In this document: positions 47,846-57,886 of the stretch, piece after piece
How positions within the stretch are numbered: position 1 is the first letter of the stretch
Layout: each line of letters starts with the position of its first letter
Source: Dietzia psychralcaliphila
GTDB lineage: Bacteria > Actinomycetota > Actinomycetes > Mycobacteriales > Mycobacteriaceae
Direction of reading: 5' to 3'
Length of the DNA: 64,000 nucleotides
NCBI RefSeq assembly: GCF_003096095.1
Contig: NZ_CP015453.1
Span: 1,612,001-1,676,000 of the forward strand
Translations under genes and position numbers: made by a program
Notes under the pieces: model-generated
The model's database searches: none
The model's input: the letters and a program-made list of their open reading frames with translations, nothing else
Told to the model about the DNA's origin: nothing

Positions 47846-48289
47846 TCACGACGGTGTGGAGACCGAGGTCTCGACGAGGACGGTGAACGGGCCGTCGTTG
47901 ACGGAGCTGACCTGCATCATCGCGCCGAACACCCCGGTCGCCACCTCGAGCCCGCGCTCACGGAGTCCACGTACCACCGCGTCGACCGCGGCCTCGGCCC
48001 GCTCCCCGGGGGCCGCGCGAGACCATGAGGGTCGGCGCCCCTTGGTCGTCGATCCCATGAGGGTGAACTGACTGACCACCAGGACGGGCGCGCCGATCTC
48101 GACCGCGCCCTTCTCGTCGCGCAGGATCCGCAGCTCCGCGATCTTGCGGACCATCGTGGTGATGTCCGCCTCGTCGTCGTCGTTCGACACGCCGAGCAGC
48201 ACCAGCAGACCGGCGCGGGGGAGAGCGCCCACCACCTCGCCGTCCACCGTGACCGACGCCTCGGTGACACGGGAGATCACCGCTCTCAC
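47846..48289 (-). CDS. dtd: D-aminoacyl-tRNA deacylase
   Basis: The 147-residue enzyme removes D-amino acids from mischarged tRNAs. It has the N-terminal [18 protein letters not shown]. The conserved SQFTLMG and NDGPFT motifs that form the active site at the dimer interface are present. The GTG at 48289 overlaps the stop of the methyltransferase gene, implying co-translation. Only the second motif's Phe varies from the common NxGPVT. Confidence 0.94.
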   Translation of the reverse strand: MRAVISRVTEASVTVDGEVVGALPRAGLLVLLGVSNDDDEADITTMVRKIAELRILRDEKGAVEIGAPVLVVSQFTLMGSTTKGRRPSWSRAAPGERAEAAVDAVVRGLRERGLEVATGVFGAMMQVSSVNDGPFTVLVETSVSTPS

Positions 48290-49977
48290 GCGTCGGCCCG
48301 CCCCTCGGGGTGGGCGGTGTGGACGCCGGGCGGGAGCACGCCGGGAACCCCGACGGGGACGAGGAAACCGTGCAGGAACAGATCGGCCGCGACCCTGCGG
48401 ACGGGCTCCGCCAGCGCCTCCGGGTCCTCACGCGCGCCCGCGGCGGCCAGGACGACCAGATCCTCCAGCGGAAGCGCGCCCATTCGCGCACCCCGGAGGA
48501 GAGTTGCCGTCAGCGGATCGATCTCGTGGCGCCAGCGCGCGCCGGTGACCCGCTCCACGATCACCGAGCCGGCAGCTGCCGTGGACCCGGATCCGTCGTC
48601 CTCGGACTCGCCTGTACCCGGATCGCCCCAGCCCGACTCGCCTGTACCCGGATCGCCCGAGCCCGAGATCCTCCTGCCCGGACCACCGGTGTCCGGCGCC
48701 AGGGACTCCGAGACGTGCAGATGGACGTCGGGGGAGACCGTGAAGACCGTCGCGTCCAGGGCCTGCGCCTGCCCGCCCTGCCGATCCGCAGCCGCTCTCA
48801 GCCACGCGGTGCGCGCGAAGTAGGCCTCGGCCTCGTCCCCGAGCCCCCCGTCGAAGGGGTGGGTGAGGTCCTCACAGAGCACCGACGAGGCTCCGTCGAT
48901 GCGTCGCAGGTAGACGTAGCCGAACCCGATCCCGTCGATGCCCTCGTCCTCGAAGTGGTCGAGCCAGGCGTCCGCGGCGCGGGCGGTGGACTCGTCCCGC
49001 GGGTCCATCCCCTCATCGGTGAGCCACGTCCACACGTAGAGCTCCGGGTCGGAGGTGTCGCGGCGGAGTACCCAGGCCTCCACGCCTTCGGCGGGGATCC
49101 ACGACGACACGTGGGACCGCCAGTCCGTGTCCCGTCGCTCGACCCAGGACGCCAGGATGACCGCGGTGCCGTTCTCCGTCAGGTGCTCTGGGGCGCCGGA
49201 CACGACCGTCCGGCTCGCCCCGTCGAGAGCGAGCCCCGACTCGCGATACGAGTGGCCGGGGTCGGAGGGACCCACCACAAAGGGCGGGTTGGCCACGATC
49301 CTGTCGAATCGACGGTTCCCCACGGGCTCGAACCAGGGGCCGGCGAGCAGTTCCCCGTCCAACCCGTTGATGGCGAGCGTGGCGGCCGCCAGTTCCAGGC
49401 ACCGCGGCGTGATGTCGGTGCCCGTCGCCGTTCTCGCGGTCTCGAGTGCGTGTACGAGTTGGATTCCGCAGCCGGTGCCGAGGTCGAGTACCGAGTCCGC
49501 GTGAGAGGTGGGGGTGATCCGGAGGAGGGACAGCGTGGCCTGCCCGACCCCGAGGACGTGGTCGGGCCTCGTGGTGGCGTGGACCATTGACCCGTCGACG
49601 TCCGCGAAGACCCAGCGGGTCCCGTGACCGGTGTCGACCGGGCGCAGGTCGACGATCGAACGGAGCGTTCCCTCCGGCGGGTTCGGACGCCACCACAACC
49701 CGGCGGCGATCCCGTCGCTGACGGGCACGCCCGGCAGCGCCGCCGCGACCTCGGTCTCGAGGAGGGCGTCGCCCAGGATGAACAACCGGACCAGGATCCC
49801 GGTCGGCCCGGCGGAGCGGGCACGTCTGCGGACGGACGCCGCGTCCGAGCGGGCGAGCGCCGCGACCGCCTCCGCCCCCAGGGCGTCCTCCAGTCCGGTC
49901 ACCGTGAAGTGGCAGTCGCGGAACGCCTCCGCCAGGGCCGGCGCGAGCCGGGCGAGTGTGGGGACGGGCAGGGTCAC
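48286..49977 (-). CDS. Large class I SAM methyltransferase (HemK/DUF7059-like)
   Basis: The 563-residue protein has an N-terminal helical domain. The methyltransferase core has [16 protein letters not shown] near 165-180 and the catalytic [12 protein letters not shown] near 240-251, typical of N5-glutamine or exocyclic-amine methyltransferases. A C-terminal domain of about 200 residues lacks a recognised match. An internal linker carries two 30-base repeats (Gly-Asp-Pro-Gly-Thr-Gly-Glu-Ser). GTG 49977 overlaps the DUF3099 stop. Substrate may be a ribosomal or release factor, or an RNA. Confidence 0.83.
   Translation of the reverse strand: MTLPVPTLARLAPALAEAFRDCHFTVTGLEDALGAEAVAALARSDAASVRRRARSAGPTGILVRLFILGDALLETEVAAALPGVPVSDGIAAGLWWRPNPPEGTLRSIVDLRPVDTGHGTRWVFADVDGSMVHATTRPDHVLGVGQATLSLLRITPTSHADSVLDLGTGCGIQLVHALETARTATGTDITPRCLELAAATLAINGLDGELLAGPWFEPVGNRRFDRIVANPPFVVGPSDPGHSYRESGLALDGASRTVVSGAPEHLTENGTAVILASWVERRDTDWRSHVSSWIPAEGVEAWVLRRDTSDPELYVWTWLTDEGMDPRDESTARAADAWLDHFEDEGIDGIGFGYVYLRRIDGASSVLCEDLTHPFDGGLGDEAEAYFARTAWLRAAADRQGGQAQALDATVFTVSPDVHLHVSESLAPDTGGPGRRISGSGDPGTGESGWGDPGTGESEDDGSGSTAAAGSVIVERVTGARWRHEIDPLTATLLRGARMGALPLEDLVVLAAAGAREDPEALAEPVRRVAADLFLHGFLVPVGVPGVLPPGVHTAHPEGRADA
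48605..48664 (-). repeat. 30-base tandem repeat in the methyltransferase gene
   Basis: Copies at 48605-48634 and 48635-48664 begin GACTCGCCTGTACCCGG and differ by one or two bases. They encode repeated GDPGTGES in a flexible linker. Confidence 0.9.
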
Positions 49978-50495
49978 GGGGCGGGGTCGCTCTCGTCGGG
50001 TCGGTCGGAGTGGTCGGGGGTCTCGGGGGCAGTTCTCTCAGAGACCGAGTTCTCGCGGGCCGGGTTCTCACGCGGTGGGTTCTCACGGGCCGGGTTCTCA
50101 CGGGCTGGGATCTCGCGGGGTGGGGATTGGCGCGCCGGACCTCCCACGAGCCCCGGCGGCACGGCGTAGGGGGTGTGGTTCGACAGGGCCCCCGCGGTGT
50201 ATCGACGAGCCTGGCCCTTGGGCAACGGCGGCCTGTCGTTGGCGCTGATCACCGCGATCCAGGGGATCGGTATGGAGCCCGCGACGATGGCCAGTGCGAT
50301 CCACGGGTTGTTCCAGAGAGCGAGGGAACCCGCGGCCAGGAGAAGCGCCGGGATCCGGATGGACATCAGGAGGAAGTACCGCTTCTTCCGCGCCGCGAGC
50401 TCGTCCCGGTAGGGCTCCCGTGCGGCGGTGATCAGAACGGGCTTCGCGGTGCCGTCCCGATCCTTGGACCGCTTGCGACGGGAGTCGGGTGCCAT
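49974..50495 (-). CDS. DUF3099-family membrane protein with repeat tail
   Basis: The 173-residue protein starts at ATG 50495. Two hydrophobic helices (about 49-68 and 72-90) sit in a DUF3099 domain (KKRYFLLMSIRIPALLLAAG, WNNPWIALAIV, PWIAVISANDR). From residue 110 the tail is a pentapeptide repeat (PARENPARENPPRENPAREN). TACCTT on the minus strand lies seven bases before the ATG, suggesting a leaderless transcript. It is first in the DUF3099-methyltransferase-dtd operon. Function is unknown. Confidence 0.82.
   Translation of the reverse strand: MAPDSRRKRSKDRDGTAKPVLITAAREPYRDELAARKKRYFLLMSIRIPALLLAAGSLALWNNPWIALAIVAGSIPIPWIAVISANDRPPLPKGQARRYTAGALSNHTPYAVPPGLVGGPARQSPPREIPARENPARENPPRENPARENSVSERTAPETPDHSDRPDESDPAP
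50047..50121 (-). repeat. Five 15-base repeats in the DUF3099 tail
   Basis: Units of the type GGGTTCTCACGGGCC tile 50047-50121 with few substitutions. On the coding strand they read x-Arg-Glu-Asn-Pro. Confidence 0.9.
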
Positions 50496-50502
50496 GGCCC
50501 CC

Positions 50503-50508
50503 AAGGTA
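50503..50508 (-). promoter_or_regulatory. -10 element of a leaderless promoter (DUF3099 operon)
   Basis: TACCTT on the minus strand is followed by GGGGGCC and then ATG 50495. Confidence 0.45.
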
Positions 50509-50553
50509 CTCCGGCGTTGGCGCACCGACGGTGGCGTGCGGCATCATGAGGGG

Positions 50554-50799
50554 GTGAGCACCACCCGGACCAAGACACTAGAGCGCCCCGAGGTCACCAC
50601 GACCGAGGAGACGCAGGACGACGCCCCCAAGTTCTTCCATTACGTGGACAAGAGCAAGATCGCCGAGAGCGCGGTCATGGGCTCCTACGTGATCGCCCTG
50701 TGCGGCGAGGTTTTCCCGGTCACCCGGTCCGCCAAGCCCGGTTCCCCCGTCTGCCCCGAGTGCAAGCGCGTCTACGAGACCCTGAAGCCTGGTGAGTGA
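50554..50799 (+). CDS. DUF3039-family small protein
   Basis: The 81-residue protein starts at GTG 50554. It has the DUF3039 pattern FHYVDKSKIAESAVMGSYVIALCGEVFPVTRS, followed by CPECKRVYE. One CxxC plus an isolated Cys could bind a metal. CATCAT lies six bases before the GTG and could be a weak leaderless -10. Its last eight bases overlap the helicase start, so the two are co-translated. The function is unknown. Confidence 0.8.
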   Translation: MSTTRTKTLERPEVTTTEETQDDAPKFFHYVDKSKIAESAVMGSYVIALCGEVFPVTRSAKPGSPVCPECKRVYETLKPGE

Positions 50800-52636
50800 A
50801 CCCGGCACGGTCCCGGGCACCGACGAACAGGCCGCAGACTCCACCTCCGCGGCGGCCGGGGGCGCGCCGCTGCGCGCATGGCAGCGGACCGCGCTGCGCA
50901 AGTACCTCATGGCCCGGCCGAAGGACTTCCTCGCCGTGGCCACCCCCGGCGCCGGAAAGACGACGTTCGGTCTGCGCGTGGCCACCGAGCTCCTTGCCGA
51001 CCGGACGGTCGACGCGATCACCGTGGTGGCCCCCACCGAGCACCTCAAGTACCAGTGGGCCGAGGCGGCGGCGCGGGCCGGAATCGCGCTCGATCCCGAG
51101 TACTCCAATTCTTCGGGCGCCCTCGCACCGGAGTACCACGGAGTGGTGGTCACCTATGCCCAGGTGGCGTCACATCCGTTCAAGCACCGCGAACGGACCG
51201 CGTCCCGCCGCACGCTGGTGATCCTCGACGAGATCCACCACGGCGGGGACGCCAAGAGCTGGGGAGACGGCATCCGCGAGGCGTTCGACGACGCCGAGCG
51301 TCGTCTCTCCCTGACCGGCACGCCGTTCCGCTCCGACGACAGCCCGATCCCGTTCGTCACCTACGAACCCGACGGCCAGGGCCACCAGCGTTCCAGGGCC
51401 GACCACTCCTACGGGTACGCCGACGCGCTGGCCGACGGTGTCGTCCGGCCCGTGGTGTTCCTCGCCTACTCGGGAGAGGCCCGGTGGCGCACCAACGCCG
51501 GCGAGGAGTTCTCGGCCCGTCTCGGTGAACCGCTCAGTGCGGACCAGAACTCCCGCGCCTGGCGGGTGGCACTCGACCCCCACGGCGACTGGATGCCCGC
51601 GGTGCTCCAGGCAGCACACACCCGACTCCGGCAGATCAGGGCCGGCGGAGTGCCCGACGCCGGAGGGCTGGTGATCGCCACCGATCAGGAACGCGCACGC
51701 GAGTACGCTGCGCTGCTCACGGAGATCACCGGGCGCGCCCCCGTCGTCGTCCTCTCCGACGACCCCACGGCCTCGAGCCGGATTGGCACCTTCGCCGCCT
51801 CGACGGACGAGTGGATGGTCGCGGTCCGCATGGTCTCGGAGGGCGTGGACGTGCCGCGGTTGAGCGTGGGGGTGTACGCCACCAGCGCGTCGACCCCCCT
51901 GTACTTCGCCCAGGCCATCGGCCGTTTCGTCCGCTCACGCAGGCCCGGGGAGACGGCGTCGGTGTTCCTGCCGTCGGTCCCGGTCCTGCTGCAGCTCGCT
52001 TCGCAGATGGAGGCCCAGCGCGATCACGTTCTGGGCAAGCCGCACCGTGAGGACGGGCTCGAGGACGAACTGCTGGCGCAGGCGAACCAGCAGCAGGACG
52101 AGCCCGACTCGGATGACGAGGACAAGGGATACATCTCGCTCGGCGCCGATGCCGAGCTCGACCAGATCGTGTACGAGGGGTCCTCGTACGGCACCGCCAC
52201 GTTTGCCGGGAGCGAGGAGGAGGCCGACTACATCGGTCTCCCCGGGCTGCTCGGCGCGGACGACGTCAAGGCACTCCTGCGTCAGCGGGAGAAGAACCAG
52301 ATCAAGCGGACGTCCGGCGAGGCGTCCTCGGCACCCGGAGCGGTGGCGGTGGTGGGCGTGGGAACGGACCCGACCATCTCCGGCACCACCCTCCCCGGGA
52401 ACGCCGCCGGTCCGGGCGCCCACGCGGGCGCCGCCGCCGATCGCGTGGCCTCCGCGGCAGAACTCAAGGACCTCCGCCGTCAGCTCAACACGCTGGTGTC
52501 GGTGTACTCGGGCCGCCTGGGCAAGTCCCACGGCGCGATCCACACGCAGTTGCGGAACTCCTGCGGTGGTCCGCCGGTGCCCATGGCGTCGGCAGAACAG
52601 ATCCGGGAACGGATCTCGCTGCTGCGTAGCTGGTGA
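50792..52636 (+). CDS. SF2 DEAD/DEAH helicase
   Basis: The 614-residue helicase overlaps the DUF3039 gene by eight bases. Motif I is ATPGAGKTTFG at about 49-59, motif II DEIHHGG, motif III SLTGTPFRSDD and motif VI QAIGRFVRSRRPGE. The C-terminal 200 residues include an acidic stretch, a Gly/Ala-rich segment and a conserved end (LRRQLNTLVSVYSGRLGKSHG). It resembles the XPB/RAD25-like branch. The substrate is unknown. It ends at a strong bidirectional hairpin facing sigA. Confidence 0.86.
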   Translation: MSEPGTVPGTDEQAADSTSAAAGGAPLRAWQRTALRKYLMARPKDFLAVATPGAGKTTFGLRVATELLADRTVDAITVVAPTEHLKYQWAEAAARAGIALDPEYSNSSGALAPEYHGVVVTYAQVASHPFKHRERTASRRTLVILDEIHHGGDAKSWGDGIREAFDDAERRLSLTGTPFRSDDSPIPFVTYEPDGQGHQRSRADHSYGYADALADGVVRPVVFLAYSGEARWRTNAGEEFSARLGEPLSADQNSRAWRVALDPHGDWMPAVLQAAHTRLRQIRAGGVPDAGGLVIATDQERAREYAALLTEITGRAPVVVLSDDPTASSRIGTFAASTDEWMVAVRMVSEGVDVPRLSVGVYATSASTPLYFAQAIGRFVRSRRPGETASVFLPSVPVLLQLASQMEAQRDHVLGKPHREDGLEDELLAQANQQQDEPDSDDEDKGYISLGADAELDQIVYEGSSYGTATFAGSEEEADYIGLPGLLGADDVKALLRQREKNQIKRTSGEASSAPGAVAVVGVGTDPTISGTTLPGNAAGPGAHAGAAADRVASAAELKDLRRQLNTLVSVYSGRLGKSHGAIHTQLRNSCGGPPVPMASAEQIRERISLLRSW

Positions 52637-52673
52637 GATCAGGTGGAGGCGCCCGCCCCACCCCGCACACGAG

Positions 52674-52703
52674 ACCGGGCCCCGTCGATCACGACGGGGC
52701 CCG
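52674..52703. terminator. Bidirectional hairpin terminator between SF2 helicase and sigA
   Basis: Perfect 13-base arms CCGGGCCCCGTCG/CGACGGGGCCCGG (52674-52686 and 52691-52703) surround an ATCA loop in the 88-base convergent gap. Confidence 0.8.
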
Positions 52704-52724
52704 GGTGCGTTCTACGGCGGGAGA

Positions 52725-54116
52725 TTAGTCCAGGTAGTCCCGAAGGACCTGGGAGCGGGACGGGTGCCGCAGCTTGGACATGGTCTTGGACTCGATCTGA
52801 CGGATGCGCTCACGAGTGACCCCGTACACCTGACCGATCTCGTCGAGCGTGCGCGGAAGCCCGTCGGTGAGGCCGAACCGCAGACGGACGACTCCGGCCT
52901 CGCGCTCGGAGAGCGTGTCGAGCACCGAGCGGAGCTGGTCCTGCAGGAGCGTGAAGCTCACGGCGTCCACCGCGACCACGGCCTCGGAGTCCTCGATGAA
53001 GTCGCCGAGCTGCGAGTCACCCTCGTCGCCGATGGTCTGGTCCAGGGAGATGGGCTCGCGGGCGTACTGCTGGATCTCCAGCACCTTCTCCGGGGTGATG
53101 TCCATCTCCTTGGCCAGCTCCTCCGGGGTGGGCTCGCGGCCCAGGTCCTGGAGCAGCTCACGCTGGATGCGGCCGAGCTTGTTGATGACCTCGACCATGT
53201 GCACCGGGATACGGATGGTGCGGGCCTGGTCGGCCATCGCGCGGGTGATCGCCTGACGGATCCACCACGTCGCGTACGTGGAGAACTTGTAGCCCTTGGT
53301 GTAGTCGAATTTCTCGACAGCGCGGATCAGTCCGAGGTTGCCCTCCTGGATGAGGTCCAGGAACGCCATCCCGCGGCCCGTGTACCGCTTGGCCAGCGAC
53401 ACCACGAGCCGGAGGTTGGCCTCCAACAGGTGGTTCTTGGCGCGGACACCGTCGCGCTCGATCCAGCGGTAGTCACGCTTCTGCGCGGTGGTGAGCTTCT
53501 CGCCGCGCTCGGCGACCTGGGAGATGAACCAGGTGACGTAGAGGCCGGCCTCGATGCGCTTGGCGAGCTCGACCTCCTCCTCGGCGTTGAGGAGCGCGAC
53601 CTTGCCGATCTGCTTGAGGTAGGCGCGGACCGAGTCGGCGGACGCGGTGAGCTCGGCGTCCTTGCGGGCCTGCCGCAGTGCCTCGGACTCGTCCTCGTCC
53701 CAGACGAAGTCGCCCGACGCCTTGTCCTTGGCGGTGGGCCCCTCCTTGGTCTCCTCGTCGGCCTCCGTGTCATCGACGTCGACGACCTCGACCTCGACGT
53801 CCTCGAGTTCGGCGGTGTCCGGCTCGACCTCGAGAGCCTCGACGGGCGCGTCGTCGATCGGAGCTGCATCGGTAGGCGCGGAATCGCCCGGACCGGCGGT
53901 CTTCTTGGCCGCGGTCTTCTTCGCCGCCGTCTTCTTGGCCGCGGTCTTCTTCGCCGGAGACGCCTTCTTGGCCGCCGTCTTCTTGGCGGGAGCGGCCTTC
54001 TTCGCAGGTGTCCTGCTCGCCGCGGTCTTCTTGGCGGGGGCCTCGCCCGTGACCTCGGTGTTCGACGGATCGCCGCTCATCGCGGAATCCGAACTGGTGG
54101 TCTTCGTGGCTGCCAC
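52725..54116 (-). CDS. sigA: Principal RNA polymerase sigma factor SigA
   Basis: GTG 54116 (VAATK, with AAGGGG upstream) gives 463 residues and matches the mycobacterial SigA start. The open frame to 54182 is unsupported. The first 150 residues are a lysine/alanine tract (AKKTAAKK repeats) then an acidic segment. The conserved core begins at [20 protein letters not shown] and includes [44 protein letters not shown] and [16 protein letters not shown]. It reads housekeeping promoters. Confidence 0.97.
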   Translation of the reverse strand: MAATKTTSSDSAMSGDPSNTEVTGEAPAKKTAASRTPAKKAAPAKKTAAKKASPAKKTAAKKTAAKKTAAKKTAGPGDSAPTDAAPIDDAPVEALEVEPDTAELEDVEVEVVDVDDTEADEETKEGPTAKDKASGDFVWDEDESEALRQARKDAELTASADSVRAYLKQIGKVALLNAEEEVELAKRIEAGLYVTWFISQVAERGEKLTTAQKRDYRWIERDGVRAKNHLLEANLRLVVSLAKRYTGRGMAFLDLIQEGNLGLIRAVEKFDYTKGYKFSTYATWWIRQAITRAMADQARTIRIPVHMVEVINKLGRIQRELLQDLGREPTPEELAKEMDITPEKVLEIQQYAREPISLDQTIGDEGDSQLGDFIEDSEAVVAVDAVSFTLLQDQLRSVLDTLSEREAGVVRLRFGLTDGLPRTLDEIGQVYGVTRERIRQIESKTMSKLRHPSRSQVLRDYLD

Positions 54117-54244
54117 AAACGCCCCTTCACAACCGGTAAATCGATGGGAAACGGGGATCGATGCCGCATAGTCTGCCGACACTCGAGCCGTCCGCCTTGC
54201 GGTACCGGGCCCGTCCCCGGCCGGTAGGTGATCCCGGCCTGCGC

Positions 54245-54250
54245 CATTGT
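54245..54250 (-). promoter_or_regulatory. Candidate -10 of the sigA promoter
   Basis: TACAAT on the minus strand lies about 130 bases before GTG 54116, between ppgK and sigA. GCGACC about 18 bases upstream could be the -35. Confidence 0.45.
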
Positions 54251-54297
54251 AACGAGGAACCAGCCCGGAGGTCGCATCAGGCGCTCAAGACGACGGG

Positions 54298-55143
54298 TCA
54301 GTAGGCGTCGGGGGACAACGTCGCCCCCAGGTCCACCAGGCCCGCGTGCCCCGCTGAGTACAGTGCGGCCCCGATGATCCCGGCGTCGTTGAGTCGGATG
54401 GCCGCGCGAACCGGGGTGCGGTTGTCCAGCAGCGGGAACCACTCGTCGGCGGCCTCGCTGACCCCGCCCCCGAGCACGAACGCGCGGGGCCAGAGCAGGT
54501 CCTCCAGAGAGCGCAGGACGTTGGACACGTGGGGCGCCCACTCCTCGAAGCTCAGGTCGTCCCGTGCACGGATCGACGCCGAGGCGAGGTGTTCGGCCTC
54601 GTCGTAGCCGCGGCCGGCGATGTCCTCCACGAAGAGGTGTCCGAACTCCGTGTTGGGGATGAGACGGCCGTTCAGCAGCAGTGCCGAACCGATCCCGGTA
54701 CCGAAGGTCAGCAGTATCACCAGACCGTCGACGCCCTCACCGGCGCCGTAGTGCACCTCGGTGATCCCCGCGGCGTCTGCGTCGTTGAGCATCACCACGG
54801 AGCGTCCCGGCAGGTGCCTGTCGAACAGGTCGATCACGTCGCAGCCGACCCAGGAGTCGTCGATGTTGTGGGCGATCCGCGCCACTCCGTCGTGGATGAC
54901 GCTGGGCAGTGCCACTCCCACCGGGCCGTCCCATCCGAGCTCCTCGACCATCGCGCGGATCACCTCGGCGACCGCGTCCGGCGTCGCCGGCTGCGGGGTG
55001 TCACGCGTCAAACGCTCGCCGAGGAGTTCCCCGGTGCCGAGGTCCACCACTCCGACCTTGATCCCGGTACCGCCGACGTCCACCCCCAATCCGGTGGAGG
55101 TGACCGATGCCTGGGCGCGCCCGGCGGGGGTGGGGGTGGGCAT
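54298..55143 (-). CDS. ppgK: Polyphosphate glucokinase
   Basis: The 281-residue ROK-family kinase phosphorylates glucose using polyphosphate or ATP. It has [17 protein letters not shown] at about 18-34, [49 protein letters not shown] and the NTEFGHLF segment of the actinobacterial PPGK family. ATG 55143 is clear. It lies upstream of sigA as Rv2702 does Rv2703 and is divergent from suhB. Confidence 0.93.
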   Translation of the reverse strand: MPTPTPAGRAQASVTSTGLGVDVGGTGIKVGVVDLGTGELLGERLTRDTPQPATPDAVAEVIRAMVEELGWDGPVGVALPSVIHDGVARIAHNIDDSWVGCDVIDLFDRHLPGRSVVMLNDADAAGITEVHYGAGEGVDGLVILLTFGTGIGSALLLNGRLIPNTEFGHLFVEDIAGRGYDEAEHLASASIRARDDLSFEEWAPHVSNVLRSLEDLLWPRAFVLGGGVSEAADEWFPLLDNRTPVRAAIRLNDAGIIGAALYSAGHAGLVDLGATLSPDAY

Positions 55144-55304
55144 CTGAGGCTCCCGTGTGACGGGCCGTGTGGGTCACGGCTGGGGGTTGGAGACCACCGG
55201 GCCGACGGGGCACGATGGGGGCGACGAGCGCCCGTTCGTCAGCGTATCTGTCCGGTACGGCCGAGTGACCGGTTCATTCGGGGACGACGACGAGGGGAGC
55301 CGAC

Positions 55305-56186
55305 ATGGCGCAGGAGACGGTTCACGATGTCGCGGGAGAAATCGACGCGGACACGATCGACGAGTTGAGGGAGTTCGCGGCGCACCTCGCGGTCTCGGGC
55401 GGCGACGTGGCCCGGCGGATGCTGGAGCAGTTCGCCCCTACGGGTCTCGACCCGCGCGCCAAGAGTTCGGCGACCGACCCTGTCACCGTCATCGACACCA
55501 CGGTGGAGGAGCACCTCCGTTCGGAGGTGGCCGCTGCCCGGCCCGGCGACCGGGTCCTGGGGGAGGAGGGTGGCGAGGACCGGTCCGCCGCGGGTCGGGG
55601 AGCGGTGCGGTGGGTGGTGGATCCGGTCGACGGGACCGTCAACCTCCTCTACGGGATCCCCTTCACCGCCGTCTCCGTGGCGGCCGAGGTCGACGGCGTC
55701 GTCCTCGCGGGTGCCGTGCACAACATCGTCACGCGCGAGACGTGGACCGCAGGTGTCGGACGCGGATCGAGTCTCCGATCCGCGGGGGGAACGGTCACCG
55801 AGTTGGCGGCGTCAGGGTGTGACGACCTGTCGTTGGCGCTCGTGGGGACCGGGTTCTCCTACGACTCGGACGTCCGCGCCGAGCAGGGGCGGGTGGTCGC
55901 AGGGCTCCTCCCGCGTATCCGCGACATCAGACGGTGCGGATCCGCGGCCCTGGATCTGTGCATGGTGGCCACCGGCCGCCTCGACGCCTACTACGAGCGC
56001 TGCCTCAAACCGTGGGATCACGCCGCCGGGGCACTGATCGCCGCCGAGGCCGGTGCGATGGTGATGGTGTCCGACAACGACGAGGTCCCCACTGTTGCCG
56101 CCGCACCCGGTGTGGCATCCGCGTTCTCGGCCGCCCTGGCCGCCCTGGACGCGATGGAGGGGCTCGAGCGGCCGGTCAGCAGCTGA
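55305..56186 (+). CDS. suhB: Inositol monophosphatase SuhB-like
   Basis: The 293-residue phosphatase has the metal-binding sequences LGEEGGED near 84-91, VVDPVDGTVNLLYGIPF near 105-121 and CLKPWDHAAGALIAAEAGAMV near 227-247. It would hydrolyse inositol-1-phosphate to free inositol for phosphatidylinositol and mycothiol synthesis. The order sigA-ppgK-suhB matches mycobacteria. Its end overlaps the cei-like gene on the other strand by 11 bases. Confidence 0.94.
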   Translation: MAQETVHDVAGEIDADTIDELREFAAHLAVSGGDVARRMLEQFAPTGLDPRAKSSATDPVTVIDTTVEEHLRSEVAAARPGDRVLGEEGGEDRSAAGRGAVRWVVDPVDGTVNLLYGIPFTAVSVAAEVDGVVLAGAVHNIVTRETWTAGVGRGSSLRSAGGTVTELAASGCDDLSLALVGTGFSYDSDVRAEQGRVVAGLLPRIRDIRRCGSAALDLCMVATGRLDAYYERCLKPWDHAAGALIAAEAGAMVMVSDNDEVPTVAAAPGVASAFSAALAALDAMEGLERPVSS

Positions 56187-56814
56187 CCGCGCGCGCCGCC
56201 TCGAGTTCGGCGGAGATCGGTTGACGACCGACCTTGAGTTCGTCGAGTGAGCCCACACTCTCCGTCGAGTCCGACAACCGCGAGAAGATCGTCCCCAGCA
56301 CCAGGTCGACGGACGCGTCGTCCCGGCCATCGGCCACCAACTGCATGCACGGCGCCGCCAACGAGAGTGACCGAGCGTTCGCCTGCCCGGCCTGGCCGTA
56401 GCGGATCTGTCCGTGGCACTCGAGATCCTGGGCGTAGACGGGGTCGTTGCCCGTGGTATCTGCTCCCGCCGGCTGGAACCCGCGCTCGGCCAGCTGGGCT
56501 GCGACCGCCCCGGCCTGACCGCTCTGCCCGTTCGCGTTGAGCACCCGGACGCTCGTGTCCGACAACAATGCCGGTTCGACCGAGTCGAGCGCGTCGGCCG
56601 GTTGTGCCTGCAGTCCGGCCTCTTCCGCCGCCGGCGTCACGGGGCAGGCGGCGGCCTGGGTCGCGGCATCGCTTCCCCTGAGGGCGAGGGCCCACACGAC
56701 ACCACCGAGGACCAACGCGGCCACCACGAACAAGATGTAGGGGCTGCGCATGCGTCCCATCCCCCGAGTGGGGGTCGGACTGGGAGTCGCCTGGGCGCTG
56801 AGGTGGACGACCAT
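56176..56814 (-). CDS. Cei-like envelope integrity protein (LytR_C domain)
   Basis: ATG 56814 follows GGAAGGA. The 212-residue protein has one membrane helix at about 25-45 and an extracytoplasmic LytR C-terminal-like domain (SVRVLNANGQSGQAGAVAAQLAERGFQ at about 88-114). Cys residues at about 57, 133, 154 and 212 could form disulphides. Position between suhB and DUF4193 matches Rv2700 (Cei). A later ATG at 56754 would begin just before the helix. Confidence 0.85.
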   Translation of the reverse strand: MVVHLSAQATPSPTPTRGMGRMRSPYILFVVAALVLGGVVWALALRGSDAATQAAACPVTPAAEEAGLQAQPADALDSVEPALLSDTSVRVLNANGQSGQAGAVAAQLAERGFQPAGADTTGNDPVYAQDLECHGQIRYGQAGQANARSLSLAAPCMQLVADGRDDASVDLVLGTIFSRLSDSTESVGSLDELKVGRQPISAELEAARAVSC

Positions 56815-56947
56815 GAGGGTCCTTCCTGCAGGTGTCACGGTGCGGGAGCCCTGTCCGGGTCCGCCTCACCACTGTAATCGCCGGGGTGTCAGCGTCCCGG
56901 CCGGGACACGGTCCGGCAGCTCGGATGAAATCCCTGCTAGTTTCCGT

Positions 56948-56953
56948 TAATAT
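56948..56953 (+). promoter_or_regulatory. Candidate -10 of the DUF4193 gene
   Basis: TAATAT in GTTAATATG stands out in the GC-rich background. An inverted repeat GGTCGGT/ACCGACC (56963-56969 and 56980-56986) lies just downstream and would form a hairpin at the 5' end of the RNA. Confidence 0.45.
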
Positions 56954-57019
56954 GCGTGCGCCGGTCGGTCAACGATCGAACCGACCACCCTCGTCACCAG
57001 ACCGCTAGAGAAGAGACTC

Positions 57020-57322
57020 ATGGCAACCGACTACGACGCACCCCGCCGGACCGAAGCTGATGAGCTCGCCGGTGATTCGCTGGAAGAACTCAAGGCCCGG
57101 AGGGCGGAGGGGGCGACCGGCGAGGTCGACGTGGACGAGACGGACACCGCCGAGTCCTACGAGCTGCCGGGTGCAGACCTCTCAGGAGAGGAACTCACCG
57201 TGCGGGTGGTTCCCGAGCAGGACAACGAGTTCACCTGTGGCGACTGCTTCCTCGTCCATCACCGCAGCCGTTTCGCCGAGGAGAAGGACGGGCTCCCGAT
57301 CTGTGTGGACTGCGCGGGCTGA
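57020..57322 (+). CDS. DUF4193-family protein
   Basis: The 100-residue acidic protein matches DUF4193/Rv2699c. It has the N-terminal MATDYDAPR and a C-terminal four-Cys zinc-ribbon-like segment (FTCGDCFLVHHRSRFAEEKD then ICVDCAG). The ATG follows GAGAAGAGA and lies 67 bases after the TAATAT element. It is convergent with the DUF3093 gene, four bases apart. Members are abundant small proteins of unknown function. Confidence 0.9.
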   Translation: MATDYDAPRRTEADELAGDSLEELKARRAEGATGEVDVDETDTAESYELPGADLSGEELTVRVVPEQDNEFTCGDCFLVHHRSRFAEEKDGLPICVDCAG

Positions 57323-57326
57323 TCAG

Positions 57327-57851
57327 TCAGCTGTAGTGGTTGTCCGGAAGCGCCGCCGCGAGTCCCTCGGGGTCGCGGGTACTGACGAGCCAGTACGGCG
57401 TGGGGTCCAGAGGGTCGTCTAGGACGACGATCACCATGGTGGGGACATACCCGCGGTGGACGACGAACGCCTCGGGATCGAGCTGGCGCCCCATCGCGGC
57501 CTGCTTCGCGGTGGCCGGAACGACGGCGCTGCGCGAGATGGCTTCGAAGGGAAGACGTGCCCGGCCCGCGTACAGGGTTCCTCCACCCTGACCGTCGGAC
57601 TCGACCTCGATTCGCTCGCGCCCGACGGTCACGAAAAGCCAGGCGAACAGCGCGGGTACGACCACTGTGAGGAGCCACAACCACCACGGGGCGCCGAGCG
57701 TGAACGCCACGGCGGCGACGAGGCCGGTGACGGCGACGAGAACCACCCACCACCATCCCGGTACCAGGAGGCGTTCTGAATGAACACGGCGCGGGACGCG
57801 GTCGGGCGACGGTCGGAGATCTTCTTCGGTCACGACATCAAGACTATCCAT
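57327..57851 (-). CDS. DUF3093-family membrane protein
   Basis: The 174-residue protein starts at ATG 57851; the frame is open upstream but without a signal. Two helices (about 34-54 and 59-79) are followed by a PH-like cytosolic domain ([11 protein letters not shown], then [16 protein letters not shown]). The end is [16 protein letters not shown]. This matches DUF3093/Rv2698. It is divergent from dut, with 35 bases between starts. Confidence 0.88.
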   Translation of the reverse strand: MDSLDVVTEEDLRPSPDRVPRRVHSERLLVPGWWWVVLVAVTGLVAAVAFTLGAPWWLWLLTVVVPALFAWLFVTVGRERIEVESDGQGGGTLYAGRARLPFEAISRSAVVPATAKQAAMGRQLDPEAFVVHRGYVPTMVIVVLDDPLDPTPYWLVSTRDPEGLAAALPDNHYS

Positions 57852-57886
57852 CACCCGGGCTCCACCCGGCAGGAGGGCGGCCAGCA

